A stretch of DNA of 64,000 nt, taken from positions 1,984,001-2,048,000 of the forward strand of contig NZ_CP009354.1 in NCBI RefSeq assembly GCF_000772105.1, written 5' to 3'. Below, piece after piece: positions 43,861-52,825 of the stretch. This DNA comes from Vibrio tubiashii ATCC 19109 (GTDB taxonomy: Bacteria; Pseudomonadota; Gammaproteobacteria; Enterobacterales; Vibrionaceae). The position numbers and the translations under genes are program-made. The notes under the pieces were generated by a model. That model searched no databases. It was not told where the DNA came from and was given only the letters and a program-made list of their open reading frames with translations. Positions within the stretch are counted from its first letter, which is position 1, and each line of letters starts with the position of its first letter.

Positions 43861-44156
43861 TATGCTTCTCCCGCTTTATGGCTGTTAGTTGCACTGACCA
43901 ACTCTGTCATACCTAGGGCGATAAACGCTTGTGTATGCGGCATAACAAAATGCGCCTCAATCGCTGACTGGTCGTCGTATCGCTCCCACAATATGACACG
44001 TCTAGGGTCGTTGACATCAAACGTTGCTGTCGCCTGTTGGCAGCCTGACTCCGACTCCATATCCGAGCAAAACTGTTCAATTGCTTTCCTTGCCACGGCC
44101 AGGTCAACATCAGAGTTTACTCTTAGCTCCGCAGTGACAAAAATTGTTGAATCCAT
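43860..44156 (-). CDS. ABM-domain putative quinol monooxygenase, 98 aa
   Basis: A ferredoxin-like alpha/beta barrel domain of the YgiN/antibiotic-biosynthesis monooxygenase type: FVTAELRVNSDVDLAVARKAIEQFCSDMESESGCQQ, then VILWERYDDQSAIEAHFVMPHTQAF. Small cofactor-free oxygenases of this type act on quinones. It forms an operon with the downstream oxidoreductase. Confidence 0.85.
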   Translation of the reverse strand: MDSTIFVTAELRVNSDVDLAVARKAIEQFCSDMESESGCQQATATFDVNDPRRVILWERYDDQSAIEAHFVMPHTQAFIALGMTELVSATNSHKAGEA

Positions 44157-44261
44157 TATTCAGTAAACCTTGTTTTCTTCACGTTAAGCTAACCATGTTA
44201 TTACAGCGCTCAGATTGTTAAACTAGGTCAAAGTTTTTTATTTAGCAACTCAGAGTGTTTA

Positions 44262-45128
44262 ATGGACAAGCTCATCAGTATGAAGGTTTTTTGCCATGTC
44301 GCCGAACAAGGCAACTTTCGCCTTACCGCAGACTATTTTTCTATGTCAGCAACTATGGTTGGCAGACACATAAAACATCTTGAAGGGTTACTTAACACAC
44401 CGCTGATTCATCGCACGACAAGAAAGCAAACCTTAACCGACTCTGGAAGAATTTACCTTAAAGAGTGCCAAAGAATACTGGAAGATATCAGCAATACTGA
44501 AAGCCTAATCTACGATTTGCAAAACAAACCTAAAGGCACGGTAAAAATCAACGCACCAGTCACTTTTGGGACTCAAGCGCTCGCTCCGATCTTGTCTGAC
44601 TTTATCATTCAATACCCAGATATCAGTGTTGATCTAGAGCTAGACAACAGTGTTATCGACCCATACAAAAGTGAAGCTGACTTTATTATTAGAATTGGTC
44701 AGCTAAAAGACTCTAGCTTGGTAGCAAGGTATTTAGGAGACTATGAGCTTATCTACTGCGCTTCACCCGATTACCTTGCTAGGCATACCAAAGTTATTCA
44801 GCCTGACGACCTGACTCATCACTCTTGCCTTGGTTTCCGCTATCACGATATTTCAGAGACTCCGAGTACGAAAGCGGATTCACGGCAACATATCAAGTTG
44901 ATGGCGAACAATGGAGAGGTGCTCCGGCAAGCCGCTTTGAAAGGTGTTGGGGTTGTTATGCAGCCTCGCATTTTACTTGAGCAAGATCTGAAGTCTGGCG
45001 CACTTGAGCAAGTGCTAGAAAGCTTTCCTCTGCCAACAAAACCGATTCATCTTGTCTATAAAGACAAACAGTTATCGCTAAAAGACCGCACCTTTGCCGA
45101 CTATCTGTTAAGCGCTTTAAGGCCTTGA
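44262..45128 (+). CDS. LysR-family transcriptional regulator, 288 aa
   Basis: An N-terminal winged helix (MKVFCHVAEQGNFRLTADYFSMSATMVGRHIKHLEGLLNTPLIHRTTRKQTLTDSG) and a LysR substrate domain. It is transcribed away from the monooxygenase/oxidoreductase pair across a 105-nt gap, the classical arrangement for a regulator of its divergent neighbours. The inducer is unknown. Confidence 0.92.
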   Translation: MDKLISMKVFCHVAEQGNFRLTADYFSMSATMVGRHIKHLEGLLNTPLIHRTTRKQTLTDSGRIYLKECQRILEDISNTESLIYDLQNKPKGTVKINAPVTFGTQALAPILSDFIIQYPDISVDLELDNSVIDPYKSEADFIIRIGQLKDSSLVARYLGDYELIYCASPDYLARHTKVIQPDDLTHHSCLGFRYHDISETPSTKADSRQHIKLMANNGEVLRQAALKGVGVVMQPRILLEQDLKSGALEQVLESFPLPTKPIHLVYKDKQLSLKDRTFADYLLSALRP

Positions 45129-45183
45129 AAATACGCTCTCCAATCTGCTTTTACTACAGACAAACAATAGCTAGAAAGTTAGT

Positions 45184-45912
45184 ATGTTCGCTAAAGTGGA
45201 TAAAGATATTATGGAGAGCCTCACTGTGGCACTAGAAAAGTTCGACGATATTTACCAACGCGCAGCAGAGCGTAAAGGTGGGGAAGCAAACCTAGAGTCA
45301 TTACTATCTAAGCCATTGCCATTGGATCAGCTGAGACAGATTTCCAATGATCGCTGGCTATCCGCATTCAGTATGAAGGTGTTTCAAAGTGGCATTTCTT
45401 GGAAGGTAGTGAGAAACAAATGGCCTAACTTTGAAGAGGTGTTCTTTGCTTTTAAGATTGAACCACTCTTGATGCTTTCTGACGAACAATGGGACAACAA
45501 AGCGTCCGATACTCGAATTATTCGCCATCACGCCAAAGTGAAATCCATTCAAGCGAATGCTCAAATGCTCCACGAAGCTTCTCTACAACATGGTTCATTT
45601 TCCAACATGGTCACCAATTGGCCAAGTGAAGACATTACTGGGCTTTGGAGTTATCTCAAGAAACATGGTAACCGTCTTGGTGGTAACACAGGCCCGTACA
45701 GTTTGCGCCAAATGGGTGTCGATACCTTTATCCTTTCAGGCGATGTCGAAAGCTACCTACGTAACTACAAAATCATTGAAGGGGGCAAAGACACCAAACG
45801 CTCTCTTGCAGCAGCCAATAGCGCTTTTTCTCACTGGCAACAAGAAAGCGGACGTTCACTGACAGAAATCAGCCAAACTATCGCTTTTAGCACGGGTGAT
45901 AACCGCGTATAG
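45184..45912 (+). CDS. DNA-3-methyladenine glycosylase I family protein, 242 aa
   Basis: The Tag/adenine-glycosylase (PF03352-type) pattern is visible: LSAFSMKVFQSGISWKVVRNKWPNFEEVFFAF, NAQMLHEASLQHGSF and LWSYLKKHGNRLGGNTGPYSLRQMGVDTFILSGDV. It differs from classical Tag by a long N-terminal extension and by lack of the N-terminal zinc-binding Cys, so it may be a divergent paralogue with altered substrate. It is convergent with the next gene (11-nt gap). Confidence 0.82.
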   Translation: MFAKVDKDIMESLTVALEKFDDIYQRAAERKGGEANLESLLSKPLPLDQLRQISNDRWLSAFSMKVFQSGISWKVVRNKWPNFEEVFFAFKIEPLLMLSDEQWDNKASDTRIIRHHAKVKSIQANAQMLHEASLQHGSFSNMVTNWPSEDITGLWSYLKKHGNRLGGNTGPYSLRQMGVDTFILSGDVESYLRNYKIIEGGKDTKRSLAAANSAFSHWQQESGRSLTEISQTIAFSTGDNRV

Positions 45913-45923
45913 GCCCTTAACAG

Positions 45924-46475
45924 TTATTGAACTGATTGCCACTGCTCGCGAGTGATTTTAAATAAGCAGTGGCGCTCTAACTCGTGACCTTTCGCTAACT
46001 TGGGATGGTCAAAGTCTTGTTCTGTGTTGCTCATGCCAATTTTTTCCATCACCCTTTGTGAAGGTAAGTTGGGCAAAGCAGTAAATGAGTAGACCTGCTC
46101 TAACTTCAACTCCGTGAAAGCAAACTCCAAGGCGGCTTGAGCCGCTTCTGGCGCGTAGCCCTTGCCCCAATGTTTGCTATCTAGTCGCCAACCAATTTCA
46201 ACAAATGGTGTGTTGGGTAAACCGCTTTCTTCACTTTGCGCAAGCAGACCCACAAAGCCAATAAACTCTTGGGTACTTTTTAGCTCAACTGCCCAAAAGC
46301 CATAGCCATTTTTGTCAATGTAGCTGCGTGCACGGCCTACTTGAGCTCTGCTCTCTTCCTTTGTCATCACCGACGGGAAATAACGCATCACCTGCTCGCT
46401 AGCATTTATCTGGCAATAAGGTTCAATATCTGAATCTTTCCATTGTCTTAGCTGAAGTCTTTTAGTTTCTAGCAT
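45924..46475 (-). CDS. GNAT acetyltransferase (RimJ/RimL-like), 183 aa
   Basis: Shows LETKRLQLRQWKDSDIEPYCQINASEQVMRYFP at the start and the acetyl-CoA region GYAPEAAQAALEFAFTELKLEQVYSFTALPNLPSQRVMEKIGM. The substrate is unknown; such proteins acetylate ribosomal or small-molecule amines. I chose ATG 46475 with GAAGGA upstream over an in-frame start at 46505. It lies 41 nt downstream of ohrR in the same direction. Confidence 0.88.
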   Translation of the reverse strand: MLETKRLQLRQWKDSDIEPYCQINASEQVMRYFPSVMTKEESRAQVGRARSYIDKNGYGFWAVELKSTQEFIGFVGLLAQSEESGLPNTPFVEIGWRLDSKHWGKGYAPEAAQAALEFAFTELKLEQVYSFTALPNLPSQRVMEKIGMSNTEQDFDHPKLAKGHELERHCLFKITREQWQSVQ

Positions 46476-46516
46476 TGATGTTCCTTCGTCTGTTGGTAAA
46501 CCCATTAAAATTGCCG

Positions 46517-46978
46517 TTATTGCTCTAGCTTAACCATTACTTTTTCGCACAATGTTTTCAATAGGATTAGCTCATCAAGATCGAGCTGAATCTTACATTT
46601 CATCTCAGTAGGGATAGTAAGGGCTTTAGCTTTAAGCGCTCTGCCCTCTTCGCTGAGTTTGAGCACCCTAACCCTTTCATCTAGTTCGCTTCTTCCTCTC
46701 ACTACAAAGCCCTTCGCGTCAAGCCGCTTCAATAAAGGGGTTAAAGTGCCAGAATCGAGGTGTAATCTTGCACCTATGTCCTTGACGCTAATCCCATCAC
46801 TTTCCCACAGCACCATCATGACAAGATACTGGGAGTAAGTGAGCTCTAGTGAGTCTAATAACGGGCGATAGGTTCGAATCACCGCATTGGAAGCGCTGTA
46901 GAGCGGGAAGCAAACCTGATTCTCTAACAATAAACTCTCTTCTTCAGTTAGCTGTTTGTCGCTATCGCAGAAACTCAT
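46517..46978 (-). CDS. ohrR: Organic hydroperoxide-sensing MarR-family repressor OhrR, 153 aa
   Basis: A MarR-type winged helix (VKDIGARLHLDSGTLTPLLKRLDAKGFVVRGRSELDERVRVLKLSEEG). The sensing cysteine is in the N-terminal ENQVCFPLYSASNA and a second cysteine near the C-terminus (LKTLCEKV) can form the intersubunit disulphide seen in two-Cys OhrR proteins. It is divergent from ohr, its expected target, with repeated palindromes in the 111-nt gap. Confidence 0.93.
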   Translation of the reverse strand: MSFCDSDKQLTEEESLLLENQVCFPLYSASNAVIRTYRPLLDSLELTYSQYLVMMVLWESDGISVKDIGARLHLDSGTLTPLLKRLDAKGFVVRGRSELDERVRVLKLSEEGRALKAKALTIPTEMKCKIQLDLDELILLKTLCEKVMVKLEQ

Positions 46979-47000
46979 TCCACCACCCTTTTAAATTAAA

Positions 47001-47070
47001 TTGCGCACAATATACTTGCATTCAAACTTTGTTTCGATCTAATATTGCAAACAATTAGATTGCGTACAAC
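47001..47070. promoter_or_regulatory. Probable OhrR operators: three ATTG-N4-CAA(T/C) palindromes
   Basis: Copies: ATTGCGCACAAT (47001-47012), ATTGCAAACAAT (47044-47055) and ATTGCGTACAAC (47059-47070). The last two are spaced 15 nt start to start. They lie in the ohrR-ohr divergent gap, where a dimeric MarR-type repressor must bind. Confidence 0.6.
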
Positions 47071-47089
47071 TTAAAATAAGGATGCAAAC

Positions 47090-47512
47090 ATGACAACACT
47101 ATACAAAACTCAAGCAACAGCACTAGCAGGCAGAAATGGTTTGGTTAAAACAGACGATGGTTTACTTGAACTCGAGCTTGCTTATCCGAAAGAAATGGGC
47201 GGTACTGGCGCTGCAACCAACCCAGAACAACTATTTGCCGCAGGTTACTCAGCCTGTTTTTCAAATGCTATTTTGCATGTGGCCCGCGAAGGTAAAGTGG
47301 CTTTAAAAGAAGCACCAGTGACAGCAGAGGTTGGGATTGGTCCGAAAGAACAAGGCGGTTTTGAGCTAACGGTAAGCCTTGCTTCATCAATCGATCTACC
47401 ACAAGAACAAGCGCTTGAGCTCGTGCGAGTTGCGCACCAAGTGTGCCCTTACTCAAACGCTGTGCGCGGTAACATCGACGTAGAAGTCACGGTAAATGGC
47501 CAAGCAATCTAA
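47090..47512 (+). CDS. ohr: Organic hydroperoxide reductase Ohr, 140 aa
   Basis: An OsmC/Ohr-fold peroxidase with both catalytic cysteines: AAGYSACFSNAILH (Cys ~59) and HQVCPYSNAVRGNIDV (Cys ~123). It reduces fatty-acid and other organic hydroperoxides with lipoylated proteins as electron source. Ribosome site AAGGA is upstream. Convergent with metE across a shared terminator. Confidence 0.96.
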   Translation: MTTLYKTQATALAGRNGLVKTDDGLLELELAYPKEMGGTGAATNPEQLFAAGYSACFSNAILHVAREGKVALKEAPVTAEVGIGPKEQGGFELTVSLASSIDLPQEQALELVRVAHQVCPYSNAVRGNIDVEVTVNGQAI

Positions 47513-47535
47513 TTATTGTTGATTGGTATAGACGA

Positions 47536-47563
47536 AAATGCCGACCAAAAAGGGTCGGCATTT
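47536..47563. terminator. Bidirectional terminator between ohr and metE
   Basis: An 11-bp stem, AAATGCCGACC (47536-47546) with GGTCGGCATTT (47553-47563), in a 70-nt convergent gap. Confidence 0.9.
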
Positions 47564-47582
47564 GTTGTTTTACAACTCTAGA

Positions 47583-49868
47583 TTACGCTTGGTAGCTTTT
47601 ACGCAGTTCTTTAGCGGCTAACACCATATTGGCTAATGACGCTTCCGTTTCTGCCCAGTTACGTGTTTTCAGTCCACAATCTGGGTTCACCCATAAGCGC
47701 TGCGCAGGAATCTTCTCTGCTGCTTTGTTGAGTAGGCCTTCAATCCATTCTTTAGTTGGAATGTTTGGTGAGTGAATGTCATAGACACCAGGGCCAATCT
47801 CATTTGGATAGTTGAAGTCTTCAAATGCTTTAAGCAGTTCCATATTTGAACGCGATGTTTCGATGGTAATCACGTCAGCATCTAGCGCGGCGACAGATTC
47901 AATGATCTCATTAAACTCTGAGTAACACATGTGAGTGTGGATTTGAGTTTCTGGTTTAGCACTTGCCGCTGAAATCTTAAATGCATCCACTGCCCATTCT
48001 AAGTACTCTTTATGATCGCGCTTCTTAAGTGGCAAGCCTTCACGAATCGCTGGCTCATCAATTTGGATAATATTAATGCCCGCATCTTGTAAGTCTGACA
48101 CTTCATCACGCAGTGCGAGTGCAAGTTGATCCGCGATTTGCTTGCGAGTGATATCCTCACGTGGGAATGTCCAACAAAGAATCGTCACTGGCCCCGTTAG
48201 CATGCCCTTCATCTGTTTCGATGTTAAAGACTGCGCATAGGTAGACCACTCCACCGTCATCGGTTTTTCTCGTTCAATATCTGCAACGACAATGGCAGGC
48301 TTAACGCAGCGAGATCCGTAGCTTTGTACCCAACCAAATTTAGTGGTTTGGAAGCCCGCTAAGTTTTCTGCAAAGTATTCCACCATATCGTTACGTTCAG
48401 CTTCACCGTGAACCAAGACATCCAGATCCAACGCTTCTTGGCGTTTAACTGCATCTGCAATATGGCCTTTTAACGCTTGATCGTATTCCGTTTGTGACAA
48501 CTTACCTGTGCGATAAGCGCTGCGCTGAACTCGAATCTCGCTCGTTTGTGGGAAAGAACCAATGGTCGTGGTTGGAAACAGTGGCAGCCCTAGTACTTCA
48601 CTTTGGTGCGCTGCACGCTCGGCATAGGGAGCACTACGCTCTGCCAAAGACTTAGTAATACTATTTAAACGCGCTTGAACTTGTGGCTTATTGACATGCG
48701 TTGCGGTTTTACGTGCTTGGATCGGCGCACTGTAAGTATCGCAAGCAAGAATGGCTTCTTGGCTACCATCTAGCGCTTTACCCAGCAGCGCCACTTCCGT
48801 TACTTTCTGCTTAGCAAAAGAAAACCAACTGCGCACTTCTTCCGTCAAAGCAGGTTCTAATTCTAGATTCACCGGACTATGCAGTAGTGAACACGAGCTC
48901 GCTACCCATAACTTGTCACCGAGCTTATCTTTAAGCGGTTGCAGTAACGCCAGTTGAGCACTCAAATCTGCGCGCCAAACGTTGCGCCCATTAACCACAC
49001 CAGCAGACAGCACCCAATGTTCAGGTAGTTTTTCGACAACAGCGTCTAGTTGTTCAGGTGCTGCCGACAAATCAATATGTAAGCCATCGACTGCTAGCTC
49101 GACAACTTTATCAAGCGTATCGCTAACCGAATCAAAATACGTAGTAAGCAGAACTTTCACATCACTGCGAATCACTTGATAGGCGAGTTTAAAGGCGTCT
49201 TGCCAAGGCTTGTTCAGCTCAAGAGAGAGAATCGGTTCATCAATCTGTACCCACTCGACACCTTGTTTCGCTAACTTAGCTAAGATTGCCTGATAAGCAG
49301 TTAATAGACGAGGTAGCAAGGAGAGGCGATCAAATCCCTCTTCGACTTCTTTACCAAGGTACAGATAACTCAGAGGGCCAAGTAATACAGGTTTGACGTT
49401 ATGACCAGCTTTAACCGCCTCGTTCACTTCTTCAAACAGTTGAGGCCAGCTCACTTCAAACGTATCTTCCTGACTGAACTCCGGCACAATATAATGGTAG
49501 TTAGTGTTAAACCACTTCGTCATGTCTGAAGCCGCGTGACCGCTACAACCACATCCTGCCTGAGATTGACCACGTCCCACCTTGAATAAGGTATCAAGGT
49601 CTGGGAAACCTTCGCGATGTCGCTTTGGAACGTGCCCTAGTAGCAAGGTGGTAGTAAGCACATGATCATACCAAGCAAAATCACCTGCAGTCACAAACTC
49701 TAACCCAGCTTCAGATTGTGTATTCCAGTTTTTGTTGCGTAGCTCAGCGCCCACGGCTTTCAGCTCAGCTTGGTCGATTTCTCCACGCCAGTATTTCTCT
49801 AGCGCGAACTTGAGTTCGCGTTTTTCACCAATGCGAGGGTAACCTAGTATATGTGTTGTTGTAGTCAT
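47583..49868 (-). CDS. metE: Cobalamin-independent methionine synthase MetE, 761 aa
   Basis: Transfers the methyl group of 5-methyltetrahydropteroyl-triglutamate to homocysteine. The zinc-site residues are in HTHMCYSEF (His, Cys), [10 protein letters not shown] (Glu) and NPDCGLKTR (Cys). The N-terminal half repeats the fold without zinc. I use ATG 49868 ([14 protein letters not shown]), with AAGGA upstream; six extra codons upstream are not supported. Full length for the family. Likely activated by the divergent MetR and repressed by MetJ (boxes listed). Confidence 0.97.
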   Translation of the reverse strand: MTTTTHILGYPRIGEKRELKFALEKYWRGEIDQAELKAVGAELRNKNWNTQSEAGLEFVTAGDFAWYDHVLTTTLLLGHVPKRHREGFPDLDTLFKVGRGQSQAGCGCSGHAASDMTKWFNTNYHYIVPEFSQEDTFEVSWPQLFEEVNEAVKAGHNVKPVLLGPLSYLYLGKEVEEGFDRLSLLPRLLTAYQAILAKLAKQGVEWVQIDEPILSLELNKPWQDAFKLAYQVIRSDVKVLLTTYFDSVSDTLDKVVELAVDGLHIDLSAAPEQLDAVVEKLPEHWVLSAGVVNGRNVWRADLSAQLALLQPLKDKLGDKLWVASSCSLLHSPVNLELEPALTEEVRSWFSFAKQKVTEVALLGKALDGSQEAILACDTYSAPIQARKTATHVNKPQVQARLNSITKSLAERSAPYAERAAHQSEVLGLPLFPTTTIGSFPQTSEIRVQRSAYRTGKLSQTEYDQALKGHIADAVKRQEALDLDVLVHGEAERNDMVEYFAENLAGFQTTKFGWVQSYGSRCVKPAIVVADIEREKPMTVEWSTYAQSLTSKQMKGMLTGPVTILCWTFPREDITRKQIADQLALALRDEVSDLQDAGINIIQIDEPAIREGLPLKKRDHKEYLEWAVDAFKISAASAKPETQIHTHMCYSEFNEIIESVAALDADVITIETSRSNMELLKAFEDFNYPNEIGPGVYDIHSPNIPTKEWIEGLLNKAAEKIPAQRLWVNPDCGLKTRNWAETEASLANMVLAAKELRKSYQA

Positions 49869-49929
49869 CTTGCCGATCCTTGTCATTCTTAATTTTGCAA
49901 TTTATTCATTCAGTGCAGAACACCACTTA

Positions 49930-49945
49930 AGATGTCTGGATGGCT
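49930..49945. promoter_or_regulatory. MetJ-type box pair, metE side
   Basis: AGATGTCT (7 of 8 to the MetJ box AGACGTCT) is followed directly by GGATGGCT (5 of 8). It is 62 nt upstream of the metE start codon. Confidence 0.45.
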
Positions 49946-50066
49946 AAACTATCTCGTCTTAAACAGATTTGGACAACTTCCAAATATTCAACTTGTTTAT
50001 TAGAAAATTTCATAATCGCAAAACACCTGTTTCAATAACTTAATCAACAAAAATAGTTAGCATGAT

Positions 50067-50082
50067 AGACGTCTAGATGTTT
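50067..50082. promoter_or_regulatory. MetJ-type box pair, metR side
   Basis: A perfect MetJ box AGACGTCT (50067-50074) directly followed by AGATGTTT (50075-50082). Tandem 8-bp met boxes are the known binding unit for MetJ dimers. It lies between metE and metR. Confidence 0.65.
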
Positions 50083-50149
50083 ACACCCCTATAAAAACAA
50101 GGTAGGTTATAAATATTCATGCTGTTCACACATCATCTGAGGGAAATTC

Positions 50150-51061
50150 ATGATTGAGCTCAAGCATCTGAAAACATTGACTACTTTGCGTGATACTGGA
50201 TCGCTAACCGCGACAGCAACCACACTGCATTTAACCCAGTCAGCCTTGTCACATCAGCTCAAAGATCTGGAAGCAAGAATTGGTGGACAGCTATTTTTGC
50301 GTAAAACTCGCCCAGTGAAGTTCACTTCCGAGGGGGAGATCTTTCTAAAATTGGCTGATGATGTGTTGCCTAAAATTGCCAAAGCAGAAAATGAAATTGC
50401 GAGCTTGAAAGAGGATGTGAACGGTCGATTGCACATGGCGATTGAATGCCACTCATGTTTCCAGTGGTTAATGCCTGCACTGAAAGAGTATCAGGTGGCT
50501 TGGCCTAGCGTAACACTCGACTTCTCGTCCGGTTTTGGATTCGAGCCATTGCCGGCGCTAATGGCTGGAGAGCTTGATTTGGTTATCACTTCAGACATTC
50601 AGCCTCGTTCAGAAGTGCACTACGAACCTCTGTTTGATTTTGAAATGCGTTTGGTCACGTCGACTTCTCACCCTTTAGCGAACAAAGAGTGTATTGAGCC
50701 GGAAGATCTCGCAGAGCAAACCATGCTTTCGTACCCAGTACAAAAGTCGCGACTCGATGTTGTAAAACACTTCCTGCAACCTGCAGGGATAGAGCCAGCA
50801 AAATGGAAACAGGCGGACAATACTTTAATGCTAATTCAGATGGTGTCTGCCGGACTTGGCGTGGCTGCATTGCCCAACTGGGCAATCAGTGAGTTTTCAA
50901 GGCAAGGCTTGATTACCAGTATCCCTCTCGGCAATGGTTTATGGCGCCGCCTATTTGCCGCAACACGGAACACAGATAAAAACAAACGCTATTTGCAGGC
51001 GTTTTTCAACACCGCGAGAGTTCAGTCTCAAAGCCACTTAGATGGAATAAAAACGGTTTAG
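50150..51061 (+). CDS. metR: MetR, LysR-family activator of methionine genes, 303 aa
   Basis: An N-terminal helix-turn-helix (IELKHLKTLTTLRDTGSLTATATTLHLTQSALSHQLKDLEARIGGQLFLRKTRPVKFTSEG) and an effector domain that senses homocysteine. Divergent from metE, the classical metE/metR arrangement. Length matches MetR (~302-317 aa). A well-formed GAGGGA site precedes the ATG. Its terminator has been split by an IS element. Confidence 0.95.
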   Translation: MIELKHLKTLTTLRDTGSLTATATTLHLTQSALSHQLKDLEARIGGQLFLRKTRPVKFTSEGEIFLKLADDVLPKIAKAENEIASLKEDVNGRLHMAIECHSCFQWLMPALKEYQVAWPSVTLDFSSGFGFEPLPALMAGELDLVITSDIQPRSEVHYEPLFDFEMRLVTSTSHPLANKECIEPEDLAEQTMLSYPVQKSRLDVVKHFLQPAGIEPAKWKQADNTLMLIQMVSAGLGVAALPNWAISEFSRQGLITSIPLGNGLWRRLFAATRNTDKNKRYLQAFFNTARVQSQSHLDGIKTV

Positions 51062-51067
51062 AGGATC

Positions 51068-51087
51068 AAAAAAAGAGGCTAAACGCC
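51068..51087 (+). terminator. Left half of the metR terminator, split by IS insertion
   Basis: AAAAAAAGAGGC (51068-51079) and loop bases remain here; the matching GCCTC plus TTTTT lies at 52527-52535. Removing the IS and one target copy restores an A-run, GAGGC/GCCTC stem and T-run, a standard bidirectional terminator for metR and the DUF4250 gene. Confidence 0.75.
51078..51087. repeat. Left copy of the 10-bp target duplication
   Basis: GCTAAACGCC, identical to 52519-52528, directly outside the IS inverted repeat. Confidence 0.9.
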
Positions 51088-51091
51088 TAAT

Positions 51092-51120
51092 GCCAGTCAG
51101 TTAAGCTGACTGGCTTTTTT
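51092..51120 (+). terminator. IS-borne terminator at its left end
   Basis: GCCAGTCAG (51092-51100) pairs with CTGACTGGC (51106-51114), then TTTTTT. It overlaps the left inverted repeat and the transposase stop codon and will stop metR transcripts entering the IS. Confidence 0.85.
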
Positions 51121-52425
51121 CTTATTAGGGTATTTTTTGCTCTTGGGTTTCACACATCTTGGGTATATTCGGTCTTCTCTTTTTAGTGGTAAAACATGGT
51201 GTGGTGTTTCATCGAGTAGATGATTGATGCGTTTCGGGATAGTGCCTGCCGCTTCCAACCAGAATCCATATATCAGATGGATTATCGCGGTTGCGCTTGT
51301 GGTAAAACTCAGCTGATTTGGATGGATACCCGGTATCGTCTTAGCCATATTTGCCATTTGATACCGAATGATATTATAGCCAAGCAGTACTCCCCACAAC
51401 TCTTGCTCTATCATCTCTGGAAGCTTACTTCTTAGCGTGAACTCATTGTTTAGCAAAGAAGATTTGATTTCCCGATAACCGACTTCTATTTCCCAACGAT
51501 GACTATACAGATCGACTATCTCCGCTGATGGGAAGCGCATTACATCTGTCATCGAGGTTAGGATATTTACCTCTTTTCCCTTAATCTTTTTGGTTAATAA
51601 CCTAACTTCAACTGTTTCTGGCAGGTCTGGGAACTTCCGCTTTGCTTGTGGGCTAGCATTCAGAGCAACCACTTTGTCATTACGCCCTAACTTCCTGACG
51701 ACGGTATATTGTGTGTCTTTTCTCATTGGCATCAACCAGTGACGTTCTTTACCGGTTTGGTGCCAACGATTAAGTAAACCCAGAGAGTAGAAGCCCCGGT
51801 CAAACATGGTCAGGCTATTATCGGGAGTTGTTTCAATAAGACGTTCTGCCAAAACCATCTCATTCGTCTTATAACTGTCAAACGCACTGGCTATCATCAT
51901 ATGGCTGCTTAGTTCCATCTGGCAGACCATTCGCACTTGGGGAAATGAACCATCGCCATTTTGATTAGAAGGCGCTTTATACCGCTCTCTGTTCTCTGGG
52001 GTGTCTGGTGTACGCCAAACGACACCGTCGACACCAAGGAGTTTTAATCCAGACCATGTGGGATGTTCGGCCTGTTGGTGCCACATCTGCTGGCTACGAT
52101 GAAAAACCTCTTTCACCGCGTCAGCTCCCAACCGTTGGCGAGCCTGAACCACAGCGCTCGGGGCAACTAAAGGCTTCTTGCCTGGCAGCATTAACTGCGC
52201 CTTACTCACAATGCTCCAAACGGGCTCTTGTCGATAGAGGGACATTGCGATGACTGTCCATACGGCCATATCTAAAGGAATGCGGCGCTTTCTAACCGTT
52301 GCCACACCGGTAGCTTCAAGGCATTGATTAATAAAGTTGGGACAAAGAATATCTGAAAGCTGTCCGAGTTTATCGGTATTAGGTGCGTAGCCGTTAGCCA
52401 TCGCAAGAGCGGTTGTGAGTTGCAA
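51097..52425 (-). CDS. IS4-family transposase, 442 aa
   Basis: DDE transposase: first Asp in [14 protein letters not shown], second Asp in [14 protein letters not shown], and the IS4 YREK signature Y-x2-R-x3-E-x6-K in [15 protein letters not shown]. The N-terminal DUF4372-like region ([28 protein letters not shown]) and basic C-terminal tail are typical. No frameshift or stop interrupts it, so it may be active. Its stop codon lies inside the left inverted repeat/terminator. Confidence 0.95.
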   Translation of the reverse strand: MQLTTALAMANGYAPNTDKLGQLSDILCPNFINQCLEATGVATVRKRRIPLDMAVWTVIAMSLYRQEPVWSIVSKAQLMLPGKKPLVAPSAVVQARQRLGADAVKEVFHRSQQMWHQQAEHPTWSGLKLLGVDGVVWRTPDTPENRERYKAPSNQNGDGSFPQVRMVCQMELSSHMMIASAFDSYKTNEMVLAERLIETTPDNSLTMFDRGFYSLGLLNRWHQTGKERHWLMPMRKDTQYTVVRKLGRNDKVVALNASPQAKRKFPDLPETVEVRLLTKKIKGKEVNILTSMTDVMRFPSAEIVDLYSHRWEIEVGYREIKSSLLNNEFTLRSKLPEMIEQELWGVLLGYNIIRYQMANMAKTIPGIHPNQLSFTTSATAIIHLIYGFWLEAAGTIPKRINHLLDETPHHVLPLKREDRIYPRCVKPKSKKYPNKKKASQLN

Positions 52426-52430
52426 AAGAA

Positions 52431-52460
52431 AAGGTCCTAACTATCAAAAGTTAGGACCTT
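52431..52460 (-). terminator. Hairpin between IS right end and transposase start
   Basis: AAGGTCCTAAC (52431-52441) pairs with GTTAGGACCTT (52450-52460), an 11-bp perfect stem with an 8-nt loop. On the minus strand it is followed by a U-rich tract and then the transposase start codon 6 nt away. It could end outside transcription entering the IS or hide the transposase ribosome site. Confidence 0.7.
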
Positions 52461-52518
52461 TATAACGTCTGTGGAGGATCGTTCAACCGATCATTTTAGG
52501 CTTAACTGAACGGCATTA

Positions 52519-52528
52519 GCTAAACGCC
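52519..52528. repeat. Right copy of the 10-bp target duplication
   Basis: GCTAAACGCC, identical to 51078-51087. Confidence 0.9.
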
Positions 52529-52538
52529 TCTTTTTGAT

Positions 52539-52739
52539 TTATCTGTTATACGATTTGAACTGATTGGTTAAAGGGTCATATTGATAACCAAGTACATCAA
52601 GTTTACCAATCACCGCTTCAACATCCATCTCATACATAGAGACGAGTTCTTCAAAAGAATCACACTCTAAGCGCAACTTTTCATTCACGATTCCCAATAA
52701 AATTGCGCTATCTAAGCGTCCTACATTGCTGAGATCCAT
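52539..52739 (-). CDS. DUF4250-family small protein, 66 aa
   Basis: A short helical protein: DSAILLGIVNEKLRLECDSFEELVSMYEMDVEAVIGKLDVLGYQYDPLTNQFK, the DUF4250 pattern. Function unknown. The start is ATG 52739, with a near-perfect AAAGGAGG site six nt upstream; an in-frame start 14 codons earlier is not needed. Its 3' end abuts the terminator split by the IS. Confidence 0.8.
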   Translation of the reverse strand: MDLSNVGRLDSAILLGIVNEKLRLECDSFEELVSMYEMDVEAVIGKLDVLGYQYDPLTNQFKSYNR

Positions 52740-52825
52740 CACCGCCTCCTTTAACGCCATCGCTCTTACAAGCGTAGACACAAATTGGCGGTTTTGAAGT
52801 GAACCAGCTCTAAACTCTAAGCAAA

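Larger units (their letters stand above)
51088..52518 (-). mobile_element. IS4-family insertion sequence, 1431 bp
   Basis: Complete: one intact DDE transposase gene, ~19-bp terminal inverted repeats (both ends read TAATGCC then two differing bases then TCAGTTAAGC going inward; 17 of 19 match) and a 10-bp direct duplication GCTAAACGCC outside, within the 9-12 bp typical of IS4. The intact gene and exact duplication point to a recent insertion. A terminator hairpin lies just inside each end. Confidence 0.95.
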
